From Malachius bipustulatus (taxonomy: Eukaryota; Arthropoda; Insecta; Coleoptera; Melyridae), in assembly GCA_910589415.1 (NCBI GenBank), contig OU342633.1, positions 37,826,210 through 37,890,209 on the forward strand: a stretch of 64,000 bases of DNA. The letters are read 5' to 3'. This document shows positions 46,279 through 57,662 of this stretch, in pieces (positions within the stretch are counted from its first letter, which is position 1; each line of letters begins with the position of its first letter). Both the position numbers and the translations under genes were made by a program. Under the pieces are notes generated by a model. That model saw nothing but the letters and a program-made list of their open reading frames with translations, searched no databases and was not told where the DNA came from.

Positions 46279-46687
46279 TCTGTTAAATGGTGGTCGTAGG
46301 AAAAGTACTGTGTGTATCACGTGCGGAAAAGAAATTTCACACTCGTGTGAATTGTGTTCCGCACTTGTTTCACAATATACTATTATTGAATAGAAATCGT
46401 TATATTTTATACTTCAAAAATTATTTTTATGTATTAATTATTTGAGCCATGCACATTTCACGTTTCTTAAAATGAAACATACAACGGCTTTTCGGAATAT
46501 CTGTAAATAATCCGTTTCGAGAATATTTAAATTTGTAAGTTGAATAGGAAATTTAGAGACTTTTTTATTTTTGACAAGTAAATATGTGGGGAACTATTTA
46601 GTTGGTAGGACTACAATAGTATTGTAGTATTTTAGAGTTTTATGACCTCCCTTCTCCCTTAGTGTTAAAACTATGATAATATAATAG

Positions 46688-47565
46688 TTTTTTTCTACTC
46701 CCAACCTTTAATATGCATATTAAATATGAATCACCAGTGCTTTAATGGGTCTCATTAAGATACAAATTTTCATTAAAGCACTGGTCAAGCTATCCAATGG
46801 CAGAGGAGCATTTGCAATCGAATCGGTGCCTTTTCGCTCACAATCGGGTCGGCAAGCGAACCGAAGTCACAGAGTTGTCACACTCACGACAAAAATTGCC
46901 TTGTGATATAAGTTCTGTATTTCTGAAAAAAAATTCTGAACGTTTATTTAATTTAGAACATAAGTAACATTCAAAGAAAATTTATCAAGATTTTATGTTA
47001 CCTTAATTAATTTGATAAGTAGGTATATCGTGTAAAAGATGGGAAGATAAAGTATTATATCATTCGTAGCGCTCCGTTAGTATTCAAAGCGGCAACGCTG
47101 CGACCCGCGTTGCGCAGGCAAACAATATCGTAATTAATGGCTGTCGATGTTATTAAAATTATTAATTAATCTCAAAATCGAAGCGTAAAATTCGGAATTC
47201 GAACTTCGCATAATAAAAATTACGCAGTAGTGAGTAGTGCCCTTTAAACTTGATACTAAAACATAGTCTCAGCAGAATAACCTTAGCGACGAACAGAAAA
47301 TTGGGTAATATGCGTAAGCAAATAGCAACCTATCTTAACCTCAATGATCCGCAATTGTAGACGGGTCATTGTTAAAATATATAATTTTTTAATATTTTCT
47401 ATGAAATAAAAAAGGGTCGTAGACAAAATAGTGTATGGAACTCGCAGATAATGGCTATTAATACGCTCTTATGATGGTTAAGACACTCGCCTACGGCTCG
47501 TATCTTAACCATCATACTCGCGTATTAATAGCCTTCATTATAAGCTCGTTGCATAATATACTATT
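46688..47565 (-). repeat. Structured ~880-bp repeat, copy C
   Basis: Minus-strand copy of the family at 7092 and 9731, running from AATAGTATATTATGCAACGA (47565) to GGTTGGGAGTAGAAAAAA (46688). It has the perfect palindrome TTTAATATGCATATTAAA, the CCAGTGCTTTAATG stem and the GATACGAGCCGTAGGCGAGT core orientation of copy B. It lies in OR-2 intron 1, 400 bases from the recombinase-like ORF; the corresponding OR-1 intron lacks it. Confidence 0.75.
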
Positions 47566-48663
47566 AAAATACCTATAAATATCTCTTATAGGCCAAGCAT
47601 CTAAAGGGCAATGACGTCATAAGCCGCTACCCTCCGTCTGGGTGCGTTTGCTACTCTCGTCAAATTAAGGCTCACTTTTTTGCGTTTAATTTGAAAAATG
47701 CGCATTTTTAAACACTAATAAGAAAATTAGTTTTTTTTTTTTTTGACATAGTATCTATCGATTTCAGTGCTCGTTAACAATTAGTGGATATCCGCATTGA
47801 TTCAGAAATTAAGTGCTTGTATTTTTCTACCAACGAAAACTCCAAATTTACGAATTCAAAAAAATCGTGCCTATTTATTGTCTATTTACTTTTTTTATTT
47901 AAAATAGGGAACATGCTTAACTGTATGTATAGGCAGATAATAAATAATCATAATAATATTATGATTTACGACGGTTTTCAAAGGGAGGTGCGATATTCGC
48001 TTCACTATTCAACCGAGTGTTGAATCGACCACGGATACATAGTAAATTGGCATGGGAGGAAAATAACGTTTCTGCAATTTCATGATTTTACTGATTACGC
48101 CCAATCTAAAATTTGGAAAACTATTTAAGAAACAACGTTGACAGATAGAAAAATTGAGTTCGGAAAATGATCTAAATACTAAATTAAAACTTCTATAGGT
48201 CATTCTGATGAAGACTTATTGATAAGCCGTAAGGTTGAGGCATTATTTAGGTATACGTAGTCACTTAAGAATATTATTATGAGTTGGATGATTTTAGAAG
48301 TGGCTAGCTGCTTGGCCGGAAAGAGGGACGAAGGTTCTGAATTGGATGCTCTCTTTCCAGGCTATATCGCGCATCGGACAGAAAATTTCGAAATTCACCG
48401 TATTGTTCTTGGTTGTTTCTAGACTCCACTACTGGTTCAATGAAAAAAGCAACCAACATCATCAGTCAATCGGTTTAGGCCGGGAACATCTGTCGGACAA
48501 CCGAAAATTGACTAACTTATACGAGGCACAATTATTATAAAGTTAATTTTAGTGGTTATTAAAAATTTTAAACTTGAATTAAGCACTTAATTTCTGATCA
48601 ACAAAATAGTCAATCCTCAAAGCACTCTACATCCACGGTTTCGAATGTGCTTATATGGCTTAC

Positions 48664-49408
48664 ATATACAGGAATGTCCGGAAATTATGCGCAAAAAATT
48701 AAGGGGGTGATTCTACTTGATGAAATATTGCCAAAAGTATCCATAATTTTTTCTCGAAAACTCACAAATAAGAAAGTTATGAGCCTTCAAAGTTGATTTT
48801 TTAAATCAATATTTTTTATAACTTTTTTTCTAGTGTACGGATTTTCTTAAAATTTTACACACTTGCCACTGATTTTGCTTTATATTGGTCCAAATTAGAC
48901 TTCAATCCCTCGAAATCAAAAGGCCTTAACTGCCCTTGACCTTCAAAAAAGGCCTATAACTTTTTTCGTAATGACTTTTTCTGAGTTTTGAAGACGCACA
49001 ATTGAAGAACATGAAGAAATCTTCGGAAAAGGCCCTCTTTGTCTATCACGATAAAATGACCTGTTTCCGAGTAAAACTGTTTAAAAAATTTGCTTGCACT
49101 AATGATCACCATAAATTATGATCATTCTGTAACAATACCAAAGCATGCTTTGGAAACAGCAAGTTTAATTTGGACTAAGGATGTAAAGCAACATCAGTGG
49201 CAAGTGTGTCAAATTTTAAGAAAATCCGTAAATAGAAAAAAAATTATAAAAAAATATTGATTTAAAAAAATCAACTTTGAAGGCTTATAACTTTCTTATT
49301 TGTGAGTTTTCGGAAAAAAAATATAGATACTTTTGCCAATATGTATTTCATCAAGTACAATCACCCTCTTAATTTTTTGCGCATAATTTCTGGACACCTG
49401 TATACATA
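48664..49408. mobile_element. Fold-back FB3 in OR-2 intron 1
   Basis: The arm 48664-48905 (ATATACAGGAATGTCCGGAA, AAAAAATTAAGGGGGTGATT, TATTTGTG-type words) is mirrored by 49155-49408 (AATCACCCTCTTAATTTTTT, TTTCTGGACACCTGTATA). The spacer is about 250 bases. The outer end lies about 65 bases from the exon 1 donor of OR-2. Confidence 0.8.
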
Positions 49409-50508
49409 TCCTTACCATGGCTGTTAAACAATAATTTATAGTTGAATAAAATTTGAAAAATGTTCACACTCACGGTGCAGGAAATGAATTAAGTGTGCGA
49501 AGCAACCATAAAAAGGCCAAGTGAAGAGTAGAAACCCCACAAGTGTCTTCAAAAAAAAATATGAATTGATCTCGTCTTCATGGTCATTTTTCGGCCATAA
49601 ATAAAATATTTTCAAGTATTTTGTAATTTGATCGTAATTCTTCACAAATTCAACGTGGGTAACCATTTTTGAACTGTTTTATGCACTCTTTTGACAGTGG
49701 GTAAGTCCTGCAACTAAATACCTAATCAGTTGCATATTATTTATAACTGTATGAATAATTTTCATTTATGAAATATACCCATCGTTTTGAAAAAAAAAAG
49801 GTTACGGACAAACTGAATTGCAACAAACATACTAAGAGTTGAAACAACACAATACTTTTTTTGTCATTTATTGTCACTGCACAGCGATCTTTAGAATCTT
49901 TTTTTATTTTTTTTTATTATAAGAGATCATTTTAAATTTCAAATTAGTTACTTATCAAAAACGCAATCTTTATTGAAGTGTTTGAGAAAATTACACTTAA
50001 TTTAGGAATACTCCGAATACTGCTCTAACTTTACTAAAGTTAAAGAACTTACTCCAAGTGAAAAAGCTCCAAGTATTATTATTACCTATGTGTGCCTGTA
50101 ACAATCTAACTGACAACTTTAGTAGCCGAAAGATACTGAACCTAACTGTGAGGATTCGTACAGTAAGGAATAAATCGAAAGTTTCAAAATTCTGAAGGTT
50201 TCTAGTGAGAATTTTTTTACGTTTTTCAAATGACTTTATCTAATGTTTATCGATAAACAAACTGGAAATGTGATCAAAGTGCTTAAATATAATTGTCAAT
50301 AACGTTACTAGGTCGGTACTCAGACATATTAACCCAAGAATTAAAATTTACGAAGTATTAATTTCTAAATTGATAACTTTTCAACTATACGCATTATGGC
50401 GCCATTCAATAACGACTCAAGTTTTAGGGAGTTACGTATTAGTAAAAAGAGATATGGCGAAAAAAATGCCATGTATCTCCCAAATGGAAGAGAAGCAGCA
50501 GGTTTTTA

Positions 50509-52170
50509 TATAGTTCGAGTCCCCTTCTCAAAATCCGTTCGTGTCGAGTAGGGGTCTAGTGGGCTACGATAAGCGGCTACGGTGTTTTGCTTAGAAGAAA
50601 ATTAGTGGGGGGCATCTATTAGACAACCCCCCAAATTGAGGGAAAATATTTTTTCTAGTTTGCTCCCTGCGAAGATCTCTCCCGGGAGCTCGAAAATATA
50701 ACAAAATAAAATTTATGTTTTCAACCCTTAGGTACTTTATAGAATATCTGCATTCTGATTGATGATCATCAATTATAACAAAATAAAAAAATTCGCAAAT
50801 CTGAACTTAAAAATTGACGGGGAAGTCGTTTATTGTGACCGAGAATATAGAAAAAAAAATGCCTCGAGGGCTTGAGGGCTTGTGACTTTAAAGAGTGCTT
50901 CAAACCCTTTTAGGAATTTCAATTCCATGGCTTGAAACCCTTTTTAAATCGAAGGTTTGTGGCTTTAGACTTTGGAGTTATGAATGCAAAAAATAGCTTC
51001 AATTATTCCTTTCAAGAGTTTTCAAAGCTCTTGATGAGGGCTTACGAAGCCCTCAAGAGCAATTGAAGTCCTTTTGTATTCACAATTCCAAAGCTCTTTA
51101 ATAAAGGAAAACTGGAGAAGCTCTTTAAAACAAAAGTGTGTGAATATTCTTGCGAGTTGCAACTCGCAATTCGCATCCTACCGATGGGAAGACGGAAGGG
51201 GGTGGGAGGTCTGGAATAGGGATGTGCGATTTAAAAAAAGAATCGATCTTTTGAGCGACGATTCTCAATTTTTTGAATCGATCTTTTTCCCCGCGATTTT
51301 TGTCGAATTGATTCTCAGCATCATGCATTTGGGAAAATATCTATTAACAAAAGGCTTTCAAGTACTTTCAAGTACCTACCTACTTGAAGCTCTTTTTCAA
51401 GGGCCGAAGCTCTTTTGCAGAACTTTCAGCCCGTATAAAGCTACAATTTTTTTACAGAAAAGCTTATTGAGGCTTTTGCTGCAATTTCTTTTCAAGTGAA
51501 TTGGGAATTGCAAAGCTCTTTATGTTTAAAACGGAATTGTGGCTTTGAGCTTTCAACCCCTTCCTTATAAGGAAGGGCTGGGGACTTGTGGCTTCAAGCT
51601 CTTTTGTCGAGGACTTTGCCCAGCTCTGATCTTGATTACTCTTGACTATTACTCTTGACTATTAATCTTGACTATTATTTGGATACTAGATTTATTATTT
51701 TTAACATTGATGAAAAGGTTCTTCCTCATTTGGCGACTATAAAGTGCAAAATTTCACTTTGGGAGTAAAAAAACGCGCCGAGCGCATATATCTCATCTGC
51801 ATGATCGCTTATATTTGTTGAAATTTTAGCAAGGTACATTTTGGAAGAAAATTTTATTTTTTAATAAAATACATAGTCAAGAATCATTTGAGTCCAATTT
51901 TGTTTCCGCGGCTGCTTTTTTATTTATATTTTCGGAGTTTGTGTCTGTTAACATGTACTGGAGTTTGCGGCAAAAGAGAAAATTGGAAGAAAATATTTTC
52001 CCTCAATTGAGGGGTTGCCCAAATGCCTCCAGGAATTTTATCCAAATTCTATAAGTTTTTTGAAATCTCTCTAGCAAATCTGGGCAAAACGCCGTAGTCG
52101 CTTATTTACCGCAGCGCGTTAGACACCTGATTGATTAGACGGATTTTGAGAAGGGGACTCGAACTATAGG
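50509..52170. mobile_element. Fold-back FB4 with repeat-rich loop
   Basis: GTTCGAGTCCCCTTCTCAAA (50514) and AACCCCCCAAATTGAGGGAA (50625) are mirrored by TTTTGAGAAGGGGACTCGAA (52143) and TTCCCTCAATTGAGGGGTTG (51998). The arms are about 150-190 bases. The 1.3-kb interior is made of diverged repeats of AGCTCTTT/CTTCAAGG words, plus a segment with inverted AATCGATC words at 51239-51300. The long frame at 51074-51499 reads through these repeats and is not accepted as a gene. Confidence 0.65.
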
Positions 52171-52978
52171 TACTACTATACAAAATTTGGGGAACACTTT
52201 TTGGGGTTCCCTTGCTGACAAACAAGTTAGATTTTCTCAAAATTCTACATGAAGCAAACAGCAATGGTACACTTGAAGTTCTCCAACTCCCAGGTATGTA
52301 TATATGTCTTCATAGGAAGTGACATAACTTGGATGGAATACACCCATTTACCAAAATCAACTTGTCACGTTTTTCAATAAATGAAATTTTGAGCCTAAAC
52401 CACCAGAAGTTCAATGACCCTTAAGTGGCTTGGATGAATAATAATTGAAACTCCATGCACCAAATGTTTGCCGATATCGTCAGTTCGTTATGGAGAGACA
52501 GTTCCTTCTTCGAAATGCAAAAACGACCACAATTATTTATACAGTGCAAGGGGACATAAATAAGGGTACGTACTTAAAGGGGTAGATATAAAATTTATGT
52601 TCTCTACTTTAAGTTTCTTCGATTGCAAGTTATTGGTACCTATTTGGTTCCTACAAATTTAAGAAAAAGACATTTGGTAAATTTTATTAATAATACATGC
52701 ACATGATCATGATAATTAATTAATATATTAAATAAAATTTTCCAATTAATAAAGGCTATTGAAAAATATTAAGTAAACAATAATTAACCTATTTAGCGGC
52801 GTTTTCCAACATTTACCATAAGAGATCAAAAAGAATTCTTATCCGCATTTCAAGCACCACCGCATAAAAAATAATAATTTAAATGCGCGGCACAATCCTC
52901 ACTCGTCCGCATTACTTTTAACGAATCCATTATAGATCATCGCATTACAATAGGCCTAAAGAAACGTATCGACATGCA
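52171..52978. other. Intergenic, upstream of the YGPP-protein gene
   Basis: AT-rich, no gene recognised. The last 100 bases are presumably promoter for the downstream gene. Confidence 0.4.
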
Positions 52979-52986
52979 TATAAAAA
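52979..52986 (+). promoter_or_regulatory. TATA box of the YGPP-protein gene
   Basis: TATAAAAA about 120 bases before the ATG at 53108. Initiation about 30 bases later would give a 5' leader of roughly 95 bases. No intron signal intervenes. Confidence 0.5.
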
Positions 52987-53107
52987 TACTCCTATCAAAA
53001 CTAGAGTAGGGCAATTGGTCTTCCATCCGCTGGCCAACTGAATTTTCATTCCTCATTTCTTTCAAACCTACCAATAACTCACTACCGGTGACATCCATAT
53101 CATAAAA

Positions 53108-54410
53108 ATGGGTCCTCTGAAACTGTTGTTAATCCTTCTGGGTGTAACTTTGGCTAAATGTGGAGAAACTGCCAATAACAGAACTGCGAGAGATTCATAT
53201 TTGGATGCTTATAAAGATTCACATAGGGAGATGGCTCAACCAGAAATTTCGAAAGTGAAAAGTGATCGTGAATACGTTACCGATGCTCATAAATATTATT
53301 ACCCTTCATCTCAGCAGTCTCTTCAATTTGGAGCTTCGGCGGGTCCCCAGTCCCAGTATGGAGCACCAATTGACGAATACGGACCTCCAAGCGGTCCTTA
53401 TCCAGGACCTAAGCCAATTTATGGACCACCAGCTTACACGCAAAGGTCAGTCATTAGGTATTGTGTTTTTTCTTTTAATAATTTTTATCGATTTTTTTGG
53501 CTTTGTTATTTTAGCTAGACAGCAGGGTGAATCATATTATGTACCGGATAAATTCATTTTCTCGGTTATTAGTATTTGTAGAATTGAAAAAAAAACTAAA
53601 ACGAGCTGTATATTATTGTATTTTCATATTGTATGGGAAAATCCAGTAATAAAGGTTTTTACAGTTTCGGTTAAAATTGAGTAGGTTATGAGTTTTACAA
53701 AAAAATCTCTATTTTCAATTTTTTCAGATATTTCAGCAACGGTCCCAGATATCTCGTATGTCTTAACGGGTTCGAGTTGACCTCAAAGTTACATATCTTT
53801 TCTCTAATTTATAACCGATCCTGTATCTCCTTAGCATTTATTAAGAGATAGCAATATTAGAGAAGGATATTTGGTGCACCTGTATAATAATTATTATAAA
53901 TTATTGTAATAAATAATTATTATTGATTTAACTAATGAGTAAATTTTACTCTTAAAGTTATGGACCCCCAAATCCAGTTTACGGTCCTCCACCGCCGCAG
54001 CCATTTTATGGGATTCCATATGCAATGCTGGGATTTCTGGATAAACTTAAACATAAAATCGATCTCTTCCTGATTGGAAAAATTTTGCTGAAACTTGTCA
54101 TTTTTAAGAAATTTATCAGTTTCATTGCAATATTATGCCTACTGTTGTTCATCCCCACATTGAAGAATAAAATTAATCCCATGTCATCAAACGACGAGAA
54201 TGATGAAAAAATGAGGCTGTTAAAAAATGGAGTTTTGGGTAAGTACCTATTTATATCTGTGATGCTTGAATGAGAGAAATATTTAGAATTATTTTCGTTT
54301 ATGATATTTCAGAAACTAGTACTATAAGTAACTTAACATCTCTTGTCACTGGAGGAATTGAGAAATTTTCTAGAAAATATAAGCCGACAAATTCTGATTC
54401 AGTATTATGA
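53108..54410 (+). CDS. Secreted YGPP-motif protein with C-terminal hydrophobic domain, three exons
   Basis: Exons 53108-53445, 53958-54238 and 54313-54410; donors GTCAGT and GTAAGT, acceptors TTAAAG and TTTCAG, phases 2 and 1, 717 nt in total, 238 residues. Residues 1-17 ([17 protein letters not shown]) are a signal peptide. The middle is rich in Y, P and G with repeated YGPP/YGAP units ([19 protein letters not shown], then [20 protein letters not shown] across the first intron). The rest has a conserved-looking block [20 protein letters not shown] followed by [20 protein letters not shown], a basic-hydrophobic segment. This architecture is familiar from uncharacterised insect proteins with YGPP repeats, possibly cuticle- or matrix-associated. 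No enzymatic motif. The function is not known; the cuticle role is inference from composition. Confidence 0.82.
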
Positions 54411-55693
54411 AGATTATTATTATTTTGTCGGGGTAAGTAAAGTGAGGAGTGCTCATTAATTTTGGTTTGTATATTTAGCATTTATTTGGAGATTGAAAAT
54501 TTAAAAAAATATTGATCGAAGCTCTTTTATTGTTCTCTCTCACAGAACTCTTCGGGTGCTACTCGAAATTCTGCCGAAAACAACAATAAATTGAAATGGG
54601 AGTTCCTATGAGAGATCCCCCGTGATGCCATCTCATAGATGTCTAGATATCTATTTTCCCAAAAACATGGGTGCGTGAAGTTGGCACCCCAAAATTTCAA
54701 ATTGAAATATTGAGCATTGTATGCCAGACCCAAAACTATTAATTAATTTTTCGAACTCTTTATAATATTTCCAGACCTCTAAAAAATATGAGGTTTTTGA
54801 ACTTTCGGGTGCCCATTTCACACGACTTTCGTTAACTGATTTATTGATTTATTATTGTTTTATATTCCTGTTATACTGATTATAAAATTTATTATACATA
54901 CGATATTATGGTACCTACTTACGTAATGTTAACCTATTTAATATTTTAGCTCAAAAAAAGAAGAAAAGTGTACATGCATGGTATACTTACCATAACTTAC
55001 CATGTAAACGTTATAAGACTGAAACAATAATATTATAGATACGCATTTGATTATATTTACCATTAAATTTGACATGAGATTCTTAATATTTATAAAAGTT
55101 ATTTATTTTAATTTACTTATTAATTGATATTATTTATTTATTATATTATATTATATTATATACAAGTAAAGACTAGTAATTATTTATACCTACAAGATTT
55201 TCAAGCTTAATTTTTTGTACGCACCTCGTTCTTCTTTTCTGTATAAATCAAACGAAAAATATGATTGTTAAAATGTAATAATATTTTTCCATTTTCAGAT
55301 TGACGAAAAAAATTTATTAATAATGGTGCTTATACATAAATATAGTTGCAGTTTAAATTCTATTAATTTCTATTTAAAAATCTTTACTGTTCATCAGTAT
55401 ACTACTGCGCGTATACCTAAGTTGAAATATTTACACAGGGTGATGAAATATCTGAAATTTTCATCACCCTGTATAAAAAATTTCAACCATTGCGTTCTGT
55501 TCAAGATGTGAAAAAATTTATCTGATTTTATAGGTACAGACGGGTGTTTCATTTTTTATCAGGGTCATTTTAGGAGGTGCTAGATAATCTCAAAATAAGT
55601 GAACTTTTCTCATAAAATTTTTTTCAGAAATGCATAATAACAGAGGTAGAAGTCTTTAAATTTTCATGTTATGAAGATTTGTATAGTCTATAG
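54411..55693. other. Intergenic, AT-rich
   Basis: No gene recognised. Contains a TTATA tandem tract at 55139-55160 and a small perfect hairpin ACAGGGTGATGAAA/TTTCATCACCCTGT at 55435-55473, a miniature of the fold-back end sequence. Confidence 0.45.
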
Positions 55694-56724
55694 GTACAGG
55701 GTTATGCAAATTTCATGGTGCCAGTATTGGGATATCCAGATATCCTAAACCATAAGAGATACAGGGTTACTTAAATTAAATAAAAGTTGCCCAATTTTTT
55801 GCTCATTCAGAATCTGAAAAAAATTCGTATAATTTCAGTCGTTGTTGAAATATCCTGAAAAAAACTGAAAAATTCAGATTTCTTATTTTAGCCATATCTT
55901 CTTTATTATTGGAAATTAATTAATTATTTTTTGTAGGCTTACATAGGTCGGCAAAAGCTATCCGTTTGACATTACAAAAAATTTCAAAGCCAAGTAGATC
56001 CCAAAGTTTTCATAGCCAACTTTTGTTTTTCTTATGGCCGCCATATTGTTTTTCTATGTCATTCGGTATGAAAAAAAAAAAAATAATGGAAACCAAAAAC
56101 TAATAAACTTCAAAAAATAAATTTCAAAAATTTTTATTCTTCTTTTTCCTTAAAAAAATACAACTTGTTAGATAGAATATCATAGAAAAATTTAAAAAAC
56201 CATGAAGCAAGCAGTATGACTTCATATTGACGTATTTCAGCGAATTTTTTTTTTTTTTTCTTTGAAAAAAGAAGAACAAACATTTTTGAAATTTATTTTT
56301 TGAAGTTTATTAGTTTTTGGTTTCCATTATTTTTTTTATACCGAATGACATTGAAAAAGAATATGGCGGCCATAAGAAAAACAAAAGTTATTGGCTATGA
56401 AAACTTTGGGATCTACTTGGCTTTGAAATTTTTTGTAATGTCAAACGGATAGCTTTTGACGACTTATGTAAGCCTACAAAAAATTATTTATTAATTTCAA
56501 ATAATAAGAAAGATATGGGTAAAATAAGAAATTTTGATTTTTCAGTTTTTTCAGGATATTTCAGCAACGACTGAAAATATTTAAAAAAAAAATCAAATTC
56601 TTATCATCAATAGCATCAAATTGTGGACCTTTTCTCTAATTTAAGCAACCCTGTATCTCTTATGGTTTAGGATATCCCAATACTGGCAGTACTGGCACCA
56701 TATGAAATTTGCATAACCCTGTAC
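55694..56724. mobile_element. Fold-back FB5, ~1.03 kb
   Basis: The left arm TACAGGGTTATGCAAATTTC, CCATAAGAGATACAGGGTTA, TTATGGCCGCCATATTG and TAATAAACTTCAAAAAATAA is mirrored by TTATTTTTTGAAGTTTATTA, AATATGGCGGCCATAAGAAA, AACCCTGTATCTCTTATGG and GAAATTTGCATAACCCTGTA. The centre is near 56220 with a spacer of roughly 100 bases. Copy 4 of the palindromic MITE starts 7 bases after it. Confidence 0.85.
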
Positions 56725-56730
56725 ATATAT

Positions 56731-56877
56731 GCCCGTATTCACAAACGATAATTTCCTAAATATAATCAATTATCCCCATCTCATTCTATTGCAAAAAAAA
56801 ACTGCATATCTCCATCTCACTCATTTAATTAAGTAATTACGTAATTATTTAGGAAATTATCGTTTGTGAATACGGGC
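56731..56877. mobile_element. 147-bp palindromic MITE, copy 4
   Basis: Ends GCCCGTATTCAC and GTGAATACGGGC with the family core; a few bases of the left TAATTACGTAAT stretch are missing. Confidence 0.8.
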
Positions 56878-57662
56878 AATAGACTATAAAATTTAAACAC
56901 CGAGCAGGGGGATTTGAATTCATAAACGATAATAATAATTAATAATACGGGATGAGAATTCTCAGTCAACAGGCAATACATAAAATAATAAACAACGAAA
57001 ACTATAGAAAATAAACATTATAACATCTTGGCTAAATTGCTGGAAAACCTCGCGAAATCCTGAAGAAGATGAAAAACACCAGTTGACCGAACTGACAGAA
57101 CGGATGACAGCAAAATTTGAACCAAAGAGCATTAACTAATAAGAGAGGCATTAGTGTAAATGGATAAACCGGCAACAGTACAGCGCCCTCCTCCAACCAT
57201 GGTTACCGTGGATAAATTACTACATATATTAATACGAAACAATCAAAATCTAAAATCAATCGTAAGCGTAAGTGAAATGTTACGTGTCAAAAACCCGAAA
57301 TTATAATTTAATTCAGGTTTTTATTGAATGCGCTACCCTAGTAAGCATTAGTGTCGGTAATGCAGGTTCCCTAGCAAATTTTTTACTATAGATTAAACCC
57401 TCTTTATTTATTTCTCTTTGGTTTGAACTATCAAAAACAATTGACAATGTTGACAATGACAATTGACATGACATCTAAATTCTGTTTATATTTTGATTAG
57501 GTTATGTATTTTTTAAATTTGATTATTAATTTTGTAACACATTTTAAAAGATCTTTTATGAATTTATTTGCCTAAATTACCAAATAAAGACCTAATCACC
57601 TAATGAACTAAGAAATAAATTAAAGTCTATAAATAAAAGTACCTAATTCGTCAGTGATCATC

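Larger units (their letters stand above)
39748..49666 (-). pseudogene. Odorant receptor OR-2, six exons, exon 4 split by a transposon
   Basis: Exons, minus strand: 49666-49474, 44347-43801, 42987-42888, 42475-42430 plus 41574-41531 (exon 4 halves), 40024-39869, 39801-39748. Exon lengths (193, 547, 100, 90, 156, 54) and phases equal those of OR-1, with no stop in any exon. Exon 1 begins MVTHVEFVKNYDQITKYLK, exon 6 ends IYKGAYSYFAMLLKILK. Exon 4 (TM6) is broken by an 852-bp PIF/Harbinger element plus one extra TTA, and the exon 4 donor is GTTTATTG, where a LINE tail abuts it, instead of GTAAGTAT. As it stands the TM6 exon cannot be read, so a normal receptor cannot be made. Exon 5 encodes exactly the same 52 residues as in OR-1. 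Exon 4 is phase-symmetric, so skipping would keep frame but lose TM6. Confidence 0.85.
38675..50450. repeat. Segmental duplication unit 2 (contains OR-2)
   Basis: Second unit of the tandem duplication, collinear with 15860-34820. Shared blocks cover receptor exons, 3' flank (CTTCTTGTGTTAT/CTCTTGTGTTAG near 39610 and 18705) and 5' flank to about 50450. It is shorter than unit 1 because it lacks the transposons in OR-1 introns 1 and 2, but it has its own insertions. Boundaries are approximate. Confidence 0.8.

Noticed and set aside
51074..51499. 141-codon plus frame
   Set aside because: Reads through short diverged repeats and inverted AATCGATC words inside FB4.
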